DNA of 5,599 nucleotides from an uncultured Tolumonas sp. (GTDB lineage Bacteria; Pseudomonadota; Gammaproteobacteria; Enterobacterales; Aeromonadaceae), in assembly GCA_903931645.1 (NCBI GenBank), contig CAIZDF010000620.1, positions 1 through 5,599 on the forward strand, given 5' to 3'. How positions within the stretch are numbered: the first letter of the stretch is position 1; each line of letters opens with the position of its first letter. Shown here piece after piece: positions 1 through 5,599 of the stretch. A model generated the notes under the pieces. That model was not told the DNA's origin. It saw nothing but the letters and a program-made list of their open reading frames with translations, and made no database searches. The position numbers and the translations under genes were made by a program.

Positions 1-1637
1 AACATTTCACAGAAATTCAACGCTTCTTCAAATGTACTAAAGCAATGTCCCTGTCCGATCTGTTCAATTAAACCGGCGCGCGTTAATTTTTGCTGCACGG
101 CATCATTAGCTTCCGATAACAAAATCGTAATGTTGTGTTTCGAAAGGGTTTGAATGACATTTTCCAGCGATTGCAATGCCGTCATATCCATAAAAGGCAC
201 ATGGGTCAGGCGTAAGATCAGCGCTTTGGGTTCAGTATGTGTTTGTACCAGTGCACGCTGGAAGTTTTCCGCGGCACCAAAAAACAGCGGCCCGTCGATA
301 CTGTAGACCAATACTTTTGGTGGTAGATGACTGCGACCTAATTGTTTCAGCTCCAGGCCGAGATCAGCGGCAGTATGCTGCTGAATTTCTACCGAGCCCG
401 CCATGCGCTGCATAAAGGTTAGCGACGCTAATACCACCCCGATATTGACCGCGACCACCAGATCGGTAAACACCGTCAGCAGGAACGTGATCAGTAAAAT
501 TGCAGTATCCGTTTTTGGTGCTTTTTTTAGTATGCCGATGAAATGCGGTAATTCACTCATATTCCAGGCGACAACAAATAAAATCGCGGCCAGTGCACAC
601 AGCGGAATGTCGTTGGCCAGTGGTGCGAGAAACAGCAGGATCAACAACAACACTACCGAGTGAATGACGCCGGCTAATGGGCTATTACCACCATTTCGAA
701 TATTGGTTGCGGTGCGGGCTATCGCACCTGTGGCAGCAAAACCACCGAGTAGTGGCGCAATAATATTTGCTAACCCTTGCCCGATCAGTTCTTGATTAGA
801 GTCGTGATGGGTACCAGCCATACCATCGGCTACCACCGCAGATAACAGTGATTCGATAGCGCCCAGCATAGCAATGGTGAAGGCCGGGCCAATCAACTGC
901 ACCATATTACTGAAACTGAAGTCTGGTAGAGTAAAGCTCGGTAATTTCTGTGGAATGCCACCGAATGCACTACCAATGGTCGCAATACCAGTAGGGTGAA
1001 ATATACTGACGATTAACGTGGCAAAGACCATGGCAACCAAGGGGCCCGGAACTTTACGCAGGTAAGGGATGCGTGGCGTGAGAATAACCAGTGCCAGACT
1101 GCTTAACGCTAAGCCTGAGGTGATCAGATTGGCATGTGGCAGCTGTTGTAATAAATGCCAGAGCTTTTCATGGAAATGTTCACCGCCGACACTGGGTAAA
1201 CCAAAGAAATCTTTCCATTGTCCAACCCAAATGATCACGCCAATCCCGGTGGTAAAACCCACGATCACCGGCGCGGGAATATATTTGATGATGCTGCCCA
1301 GTCGGCTGACCCCCATCAGCATTAAGATGACACCGGCCATCAAAGTCGCCAGTTGTAGCCCGCTAATGCCATATTTGGCGGTAATACCGGCTAAAATGAC
1401 GATAAAAGCACCGGTTGGGCCGGCAATTTGCAAACGGCTACCACCAAACAGGGAAACCACCCCCCCAGCAACCAGTGCCGTATATAAACCTTGTTCTGGT
1501 TTGGCGCCGGAGGCAATGGCAAACGCCATCGCTAAGGGCAGCGCGACCACACCCACGATGATGCCGGCAACCAGATTTGGTAACCAGTTTTTAGTGCGCA
1601 ACAACCCAGCTTTCTGCGCCTCCAGTATTGCAATCAT
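1..1637 (-). CDS. SulP-family anion/dicarboxylate transporter with STAS domain (C-terminal end cut by window edge)
   Basis: This is an inner-membrane secondary transporter of the SulP/SLC26 family. The frame stays open for 545 codons from an ATG at 1637 to the left edge, so only the last residues are missing (E. coli DauA has about 559). The start is chosen because GAGG (1643-1646 on the minus strand) sits 5 bases upstream and the protein then begins like other SulP proteins. Upstream in-frame ATGs at 1661 and 1667 lack a comparable site. Residues about 15-400 are hydrophobic helices. They include the conserved N-terminal segment LPNLVAGIIVGVVALPLAMA, a GPTGAF motif, and a segment AMLGAIESLL with Glu262 that closely resembles DauA. 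A soluble STAS domain runs from about residue 425 to the end, with IDGPLFFGAAENF and VPFMDMTALQ (Asp484, Thr486). The family carries sulfate, bicarbonate or C4-dicarboxylates. The similarity to DauA, judged from memory, hints at dicarboxylates, but the substrate cannot be fixed from sequence. It is transcribed away from the DUF1127 gene. Confidence 0.93.
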   Translation of the reverse strand, partial: MIAILEAQKAGLLRTKNWLPNLVAGIIVGVVALPLAMAFAIASGAKPEQGLYTALVAGGVVSLFGGSRLQIAGPTGAFIVILAGITAKYGISGLQLATLMAGVILMLMGVSRLGSIIKYIPAPVIVGFTTGIGVIIWVGQWKDFFGLPSVGGEHFHEKLWHLLQQLPHANLITSGLALSSLALVILTPRIPYLRKVPGPLVAMVFATLIVSIFHPTGIATIGSAFGGIPQKLPSFTLPDFSFSNMVQLIGPAFTIAMLGAIESLLSAVVADGMAGTHHDSNQELIGQGLANIIAPLLGGFAATGAIARTATNIRNGGNSPLAGVIHSVVLLLILLFLAPLANDIPLCALAAILFVVAWNMSELPHFIGILKKAPKTDTAILLITFLLTVFTDLVVAVNIGVVLASLTFMQRMAGSVEIQQHTAADLGLELKQLGRSHLPPKVLVYSIDGPLFFGAAENFQRALVQTHTEPKALILRLTHVPFMDMTALQSLENVIQTLSKHNITILLSEANDAVQQKLTRAGLIEQIGQGHCFSTFEEALNFCEM

Positions 1638-1691
1638 AGCCACCTCAAATACTAATAACATTAACATATGGTGATAACTGTTGATGCATTC

Positions 1692-1701
1692 TAACGCGTT
1701 A
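1692..1701. promoter_or_regulatory. Perfect 10-bp palindrome TAACGCGTTA, possible operator near the SulP start
   Basis: The ten bases TAACGCGTTA read the same on both strands, and the next pair outward does not match. The centre lies about 60 bases upstream of the SulP start codon, where a repressor site would plausibly overlap the promoter. No known regulator is assigned. A 10-bp palindrome can also arise by chance, so this is only a candidate site. Confidence 0.25.
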
Positions 1702-1819
1702 CCAACTCTTAGGTCATGAAAGAGGATCAAAAAAATCCCGGCTAATGGGTCTTTGCTAAAAAAACCGATTTTTCTGCAGGATTTGCGGAAAAGCTCCCAT
1801 ATCTTTCGCTGCAATGTAC

Positions 1820-1825
1820 TAGAAT
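1820..1825 (+). promoter_or_regulatory. Possible -10 element TAGAAT for the DUF1127 gene
   Basis: TAGAAT matches the sigma-70 -10 consensus TATAAT at five of six positions and lies about 70 bases before the DUF1127 start codon. This would give a leader of roughly 60 bases. No good -35 hexamer is found 16-19 bases upstream (the bases there read approximately CCCATATC), and there is no TG in the extended -10 position. If the site is real it probably needs an activator or another sigma factor. Confidence 0.3.
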
Positions 1826-1829
1826 TATT

Positions 1830-1839
1830 AGCATATGCT
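1830..1839. promoter_or_regulatory. Perfect 10-bp palindrome AGCATATGCT near the likely transcription start
   Basis: The ten bases AGCATATGCT are a perfect palindrome that begins 4 bases after the candidate -10 element, so it would cover the likely start of the DUF1127 transcript. A protein bound here would block initiation, which is a common operator position. No known binding consensus was recognised, and chance remains a fair explanation. Confidence 0.22.
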
Positions 1840-1884
1840 GCTGGCGGTTACAGCGCATTCCCCTCGCATTACGCTACGAGTCGC

Positions 1885-1890
1885 GGAGGT
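1885..1890 (+). promoter_or_regulatory. Strong Shine-Dalgarno site GGAGGT of the DUF1127 gene
   Basis: GGAGGT is a six-base match to the complement of the 16S rRNA 3' end and ends 5 bases before the ATG at 1896. It fixes that ATG as the start over the next in-frame ATG at 1914, and it suggests efficient translation of this small protein. Confidence 0.85.
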
Positions 1891-1895
1891 ATCCT

Positions 1896-2120
1896 ATGAC
1901 TAAGCACACATTGATGCATGCCAAGATCCCACAGTATGCACAGCGTCCACATCATGATGAATCTACGTTATCCCATATTCAGCATTTGCTGCTGTTGTGG
2001 AAACAAAACTGGCTTACTCGCCGTCAACTGGCAAAACTAAGTGCCGAAGATCTGCGCGATATTGGCCTTAGCGAAGCGCAACGTCAGGAAGAGCTGAATA
2101 AATCGTTCTGGGAACCATAA
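1896..2120 (+). CDS. Small DUF1127 (YjiS-like) domain protein, 74 aa
   Basis: This small, basic, probably cytosolic protein has an N-terminal tail of about 25 residues rich in His (no signal peptide) followed by a DUF1127 domain at about residues 30-72. The signature is plain: a Trp-containing first helix (LLLLWKQNWLTRRQLAKL, residues 31-48), then SAEDLRDIGLS (49-59) and a tail ending in KSFW (69-72). The order Arg-rich helix, L-x-D-I-G-L-S turn and final aromatic pair is typical of the family. E. coli YjiS is a member. Some alphaproteobacterial members have been linked to RNA binding, RNA turnover and phosphate or carbon metabolism, but a role in this organism is not known. It appears to be a single-gene unit with its own ribosome binding site and a strong terminator 33 bases after its stop codon. 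It has no signal or membrane segment. Confidence 0.93.
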   Translation: MTKHTLMHAKIPQYAQRPHHDESTLSHIQHLLLLWKQNWLTRRQLAKLSAEDLRDIGLSEAQRQEELNKSFWEP

Positions 2121-2153
2121 AATTAAAAACAAATCAGTGTGATGAGATGAAGT

Positions 2154-2193
2154 AAAAAATAACCCCCGTGTATTGTGCCGGGGGTTATTTTTT
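2154..2193. terminator. Perfect 15-bp bidirectional Rho-independent terminator
   Basis: The arm AAAAAATAACCCCCG (2154-2168) pairs without mismatch with CGGGGGTTATTTTTT (2179-2193) around a 10-base loop. On either strand the GC core is followed by a run of six T, so the hairpin can end transcripts from both sides. It lies 33 bases after the DUF1127 stop codon. On the other strand it begins inside the stop codon of the GGDEF-EAL gene (2192-2194), so the last two bases of the hairpin are also the last two bases of that TAA codon. This placement between convergent genes is what a shared terminator should look like. Confidence 0.95.
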
Positions 2194-5100
2194 ATGTCGG
2201 CGGCAATGAGTAATTCTGTCGCAGGAGTTGTTCAAATTGTACAGCAGGAACGGGTTTACTCATTAGATAGCCCTGATAACAGTCACAACCTTGCTCTTTC
2301 AGGAAGGCCAGTTGTTCGCAGGTTTCAACACCTTCGGCTAATACTTTCAGACGCAGCGTATGCGCGATGGCTACAATAGTGGCGGCAATTTCCATGTCAT
2401 CTTTCTTGTGTGGAATGTCGTCGACAAAACTCTTATCGATTTTCAACACGTCTAAAGGCAGTCGTTTCAGATATGACAGTGATGAATAACCGGTGCCAAA
2501 ATCATCAATCGCTAGCCGCACACCCTCTGTCTGTAATTGATTCAAGATCTCGACCGCTTCTTTTTCCCGTTCCATTAACGCACTTTCTGTCAGTTCCAAT
2601 TCGAGTAAATTGGCTGGAAAACCGGTGTCGCTGAGAATGCGGATCACGGTGCTAAATAGATCGCTGTAATGGAATTGGATTGGGGAGATATTCACCGCCA
2701 ATGTCAGCGGGGGTAAACCTTGCTCTAACCACAACTTACCTTGGCGACAGGTTTCCTGCAAAACCCATTCTCCTATCTGTTTGATAAGCCCTGTTTCTTC
2801 GGCCAGTGGAATAAATAAGACCGGTGGAATTAAGCCGCGTTTGGGATCTTGCCAGCGCACTAAGGCTTCAGCGCCGATAATTTTGCCGCTATGAATATCG
2901 ACTTGTGGTTGGAAATACACCCGAAACTCTTGTTGTTCGATAGCGCGTTTGAGCTGAATTTCCATATCCAACCGGTGATCAGCGATGCCGGTTAATTCAT
3001 CAGAGAAATATTTATAGCAACTGCGGCCACTGGCTTTGGCGTGATACATCGCGGCGTCGGCTTTTTGCATCAGCTCTTCCGGTGTGGTGCCATGTTCGGG
3101 ATAGAGGCTGATGCCGATACTGGCGCCCAAGATCACATCACGATCGTTGGGTAAATGGAATGGACGCTTCATTAACTGGATGGTGTCATAAGCGATGGCG
3201 TTGATGAGCTCTAATGGCGGGTTGTTATCCAGTAAAATAGTAAATTCATCACCACCTAAGCGGCTTATTTCGTCGGTCATTTGTAAATGTTGTTGTAACC
3301 GATGGGCCACTTCCTGCAGTAATACGTCGCCCATCTGATGACCGAAGCTATCATTCACATCTTTGAAGCGATCCAGATCTAAAATAAGTAAAGCGACGCG
3401 TTGGCGCCGGAGCATGGCGACCTGCAGGGATTGATTCAGGTTCAGCGCTAATAATATCCGGTTCGGCAATTGGGTGAGCGGATCATAGTGGGCTTGATAT
3501 TTAAGCCGCGCTTCAGTTTCTTTGATTTTGCGAATATCGGTCAGTGTGCCGATGTAACCAATGATTTTGCCCTGAGTATTTGTTTCGGCTCGGGCATGGA
3601 TGATGAGCCAGCCAAGTTGATTATTGGGAAGTTGAAGCTGACATTCCATCTCGCTTTCACCACTGTTGAGTAAGTTGGGTAACCACTCTTGCTGCAGCTG
3701 CTGATAATCGTCCGGTATGATCTGTTTAAGCCAGTATTCAGCGGAGGTATTCGGCCTGATTTGTAGTAGAGCAGTGCCAAATTCATTGATATACACCAGT
3801 TTGCCCTGAGGGTTGAGGCGGAAGATCCCAACCCGCACGAAGGTGGCTAAGTTATGAAACAGACGTTCGCTGTCAATCAGTTGCTGGTCGCGATTAAGGT
3901 TGTCGAGCGCAAAACAAACATCACCGGCAATTTCTTCCAAAGTGGCTTGCACTTTTGCAGTAAAGAAATTTGCTTCGCTGGCATATAACGCCATGACACC
4001 GAAGATGTCGTCTCCTTCATGGATCAGATAATAACCCGCCGAACCTATATCGGCGTCTTTTGCTACCTGATGAAACGGGGTGGTCAGCATTTCCTGCAGA
4101 TATTCATTAATGACAATATTTTTTTGTTGATAAACCGCCTGCATAACGCCGGTACGAGGGATCAGCTCTGGTGACAGTTTTTTCTGCTCTGTGATCCAGT
4201 CACAAAACCCGCTGTTATCACCGGCAATATGCGTAATCTCGATATCATCTTTAGCCGGTGAGCATTGCGCGATCATGGCTAATGAAAATCCGCCATCCTC
4301 AATTGCCGTTTGGCAGACTCGTTCAAACAGTTCTGCGCGGTTTTGACAATGCACGATAGATTGATTGGTACGCGATAACATGTTGTACAGATTGGTCTGT
4401 TTCCGCAGTTCGTTCTCACTGGCTTTACGGCTGGAAATATCTTCTACCACAGTAATGATGAATGAAATGCGTCGGTTTTCTGCCCGCACGCAGCGGGTGT
4501 CCACATTGGCATAGATAATGTGACCATCTTTGTGCTGCAATTGTTTTTCCCGCTGATAACCATCAGAGAGATCAAGCATCATGGCTTGCATTTCAGCATC
4601 TGTATTCTCTGCGGGCATCAGTGATGCCAGTGTGGTGTTCGTCAGCTCTTCGCGGGTGTAACCGAGCATGTCGCATAACTGGTTATTAAAACGAATCCAG
4701 TGCCCAGTTTGCGAATGAGTAATCGCCATTCCGAACAATGGCAGCTCAAAAAAATGCCGTAATAAACGATCTTTTTCCGCAGTCTGACGCTGCATGTCTA
4801 ATTCAGTTCGATATTGCTGTTGTCGCCACGACATACGTAGCAACAGCACCACCAACAGCCCAGCAACAAACACAAACAGCGTGATCCACCAAAGTTGACG
4901 GTACAAGGGCGCAAACACTTCATCTTTATTTTGCTGGACCAGAATATGCCAGCCGGTATACGCAATTGGCTGATAACTAGCAAAAACATCGGTGTGGCGG
5001 TCATCTTTGCCATCATAGGTATTGGCTTGTTCTAATAGTGCTTTGGCCAGTAACGAAGTGCGATCTTGCGGATAGGGAATATCCCTAATTTCTGCATGCA

Positions 5101-5599
5101 GTGCGTCATTAGCGGGAATGCGCATCTGCAACACCCGATCATCATAGGCCTGCAATAACAGGGTCACACCCGTGTTACTACTCGGCCACATTTCAATGTG
5201 TGGTAATAATTCATTTTTCACCACCTGTGTCAGATGCAATGTTCCAATGATAAAAAATGAGTCGGGATCACGTAGAGGGATGGTGAGACCTAAGTAAAGT
5301 TGTCCACTATTATCGCGAAACCAGTCGGTGGTGATGTTGCGGGCGTTGGTGCGAAACGGGGTCGAGTTGAGCTTGTTAGTGGGGGGATTACCTAACACCA
5401 GACGTGGGTTATTTTGTTCATCAAATACAGTCAGTGATTCATAACCCATCCGGCGTTGTAGTTGTGAAAACGTCTCATCAATTTCTGTGGCGGCATAGTG
5501 TGGGTTTCGATTTAGTTGCACGGCCATATTGATAAACAGCGGATTATTTTGCAGCACTTGTGCATCACCAAGGCGCTCATTCAGCCATGATTCGATCTG
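2192..5599 (-). CDS. Membrane-bound Cache-PAS-GAF-PAS-GGDEF-EAL cyclic-di-GMP enzyme (N-terminus cut by window edge)
   Basis: This protein makes and/or breaks down cyclic di-GMP, which controls the switch between motility and biofilm. Residues below count from the right edge; 1135 are visible and the frame is still open at 5599. The GTG at 5557 therefore falls inside the gene (residue 15), because the residues before it (ESWLNERLGDAQ) belong to the sensor domain. Order: periplasmic double-Cache-like sensor (1 to about 230, ending YQPIAYTGWHILVQQ), TM helix (about 236-254), short linker, PAS (about 278-389), GAF (about 419-569), PAS (about 577-694), GGDEF (about 696-864), EAL (about 877-1126). 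A first TM helix should lie beyond the edge. The GGDEF domain keeps Asp741, Asn749, Asp758 and GGDEF at 782-786, but the inhibitory RxxD site reads QxxD (773-776). The EAL domain keeps Glu911, Asn970, Glu1002, Glu1005, Asp1032-Asp1033, Lys1053, Glu1089 and Gln1109, so both activities look possible. The ligands sensed are unknown. It converges on the DUF1127 gene. Confidence 0.95.
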   Translation of the reverse strand, partial: QIESWLNERLGDAQVLQNNPLFINMAVQLNRNPHYAATEIDETFSQLQRRMGYESLTVFDEQNNPRLVLGNPPTNKLNSTPFRTNARNITTDWFRDNSGQLYLGLTIPLRDPDSFFIIGTLHLTQVVKNELLPHIEMWPSSNTGVTLLLQAYDDRVLQMRIPANDALHAEIRDIPYPQDRTSLLAKALLEQANTYDGKDDRHTDVFASYQPIAYTGWHILVQQNKDEVFAPLYRQLWWITLFVFVAGLLVVLLLRMSWRQQQYRTELDMQRQTAEKDRLLRHFFELPLFGMAITHSQTGHWIRFNNQLCDMLGYTREELTNTTLASLMPAENTDAEMQAMMLDLSDGYQREKQLQHKDGHIIYANVDTRCVRAENRRISFIITVVEDISSRKASENELRKQTNLYNMLSRTNQSIVHCQNRAELFERVCQTAIEDGGFSLAMIAQCSPAKDDIEITHIAGDNSGFCDWITEQKKLSPELIPRTGVMQAVYQQKNIVINEYLQEMLTTPFHQVAKDADIGSAGYYLIHEGDDIFGVMALYASEANFFTAKVQATLEEIAGDVCFALDNLNRDQQLIDSERLFHNLATFVRVGIFRLNPQGKLVYINEFGTALLQIRPNTSAEYWLKQIIPDDYQQLQQEWLPNLLNSGESEMECQLQLPNNQLGWLIIHARAETNTQGKIIGYIGTLTDIRKIKETEARLKYQAHYDPLTQLPNRILLALNLNQSLQVAMLRRQRVALLILDLDRFKDVNDSFGHQMGDVLLQEVAHRLQQHLQMTDEISRLGGDEFTILLDNNPPLELINAIAYDTIQLMKRPFHLPNDRDVILGASIGISLYPEHGTTPEELMQKADAAMYHAKASGRSCYKYFSDELTGIADHRLDMEIQLKRAIEQQEFRVYFQPQVDIHSGKIIGAEALVRWQDPKRGLIPPVLFIPLAEETGLIKQIGEWVLQETCRQGKLWLEQGLPPLTLAVNISPIQFHYSDLFSTVIRILSDTGFPANLLELELTESALMEREKEAVEILNQLQTEGVRLAIDDFGTGYSSLSYLKRLPLDVLKIDKSFVDDIPHKKDDMEIAATIVAIAHTLRLKVLAEGVETCEQLAFLKEQGCDCYQGYLMSKPVPAVQFEQLLRQNYSLPPT

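Larger units (their letters stand above)
1638..1895. promoter_or_regulatory. Divergent intergenic region between the SulP and DUF1127 genes
   Basis: This 258-base region must hold the promoters of two genes that point away from each other. It is richer in A and T than the coding DNA and has A7 tracts at 1729-1735 and 1758-1764, followed by a T5 tract at 1769-1773. Such tracts can bend DNA or act as UP elements, but that is inference. No convincing -35/-10 pair with proper spacing was found for the SulP direction. Two perfect 10-bp palindromes lie here and are listed separately. No tRNA, convincing small RNA or riboswitch fold was recognised. Confidence 0.6.

Noticed and set aside
1069..1674. 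A 201-codon open frame on the plus strand across the SulP start
   Set aside because: It is antisense to the conserved transmembrane part of the SulP gene, its product is Pro/Thr/Ile-rich with no recognisable domain, and no ribosome binding site supports it.
1681..1690. Half-site TTGAT that could be part of an FNR box
   Set aside because: The matching ATCAA half is missing at the required four-base spacing.
1737..1749. Small inverted repeat CCC-GGCTAAT-GGG near A-tracts, considered as a terminator
   Set aside because: The stem is only three base pairs, and no T run follows it directly on either strand. A promoter region is also an unlikely place for a terminator.
1738..1749. A 12-mer (CCGGCTAATGGG) shared with the SulP coding region near 670-681
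   Set aside because: One or two shared 12-mers are expected by chance in a window of this size, and the match does not extend.
1842..1857. Possible sigma-54 promoter (TGG, ten bases, GC) before the DUF1127 gene
   Set aside because: The GG-N10-GC spacing fits, but the -12 element reads GCGCA rather than TTGCA and the -24 element matches only in TGGC; the match is too weak to call.
2173..2379. A 68-codon plus-strand frame starting in the terminator
   Set aside because: Its start lies in the loop of the terminator hairpin, and the rest is antisense to the conserved C-terminal part of the EAL domain.
3541..3831. A 96-codon open frame on the minus strand inside the GGDEF-EAL gene
   Set aside because: It overlaps the second PAS domain in another frame of the same strand, and the PAS-coding frame is clearly the real one.

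Overview
No new biological system was found in this window. It looks like ordinary chromosomal DNA from a gammaproteobacterium. The evidence is a DauA-like SulP transporter, a five-module GGDEF-EAL protein of a kind common in water-living gammaproteobacteria, Shine-Dalgarno sites close to GAGG/GGAGGT, and a base composition that looks slightly below 50% GC by eye. An Aeromonadales-type genome (for example Tolumonas or a relative) would fit, but that is inference and not shown by any marker here. There are no mobile elements, rRNA or tRNA genes, CRISPR arrays or obvious transferred islands.

Layout from left to right. Positions 1-1637, minus strand: a SulP-family anion/dicarboxylate transporter with a C-terminal STAS domain; its last few codons lie beyond the left edge. 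Positions 1638-1895: a divergent intergenic region with A-tracts, two perfect 10-bp palindromes and a possible -10 element. Positions 1896-2120, plus strand: a 74-residue DUF1127 (YjiS-like) protein with a strong ribosome binding site. Positions 2154-2193: a perfect 15-bp hairpin with A and T flanks that serves as a terminator in both directions between two convergent genes. Positions 2192-5599, minus strand: a very large membrane-bound cyclic-di-GMP enzyme (Cache-like sensor, TM helix, PAS, GAF, PAS, GGDEF, EAL). Its true start lies beyond the right edge.

The three genes do not form one operon. The SulP gene and the DUF1127 gene diverge, and the DUF1127 gene and the GGDEF-EAL gene converge on the shared terminator. 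No functional link between them is visible. The points most worth a second look are the degenerate inhibitory site (QxxD in place of RxxD) in an otherwise intact GGDEF domain joined to an apparently intact EAL domain, the stop codon that overlaps the terminator hairpin, and the palindromes in the divergent promoter region.
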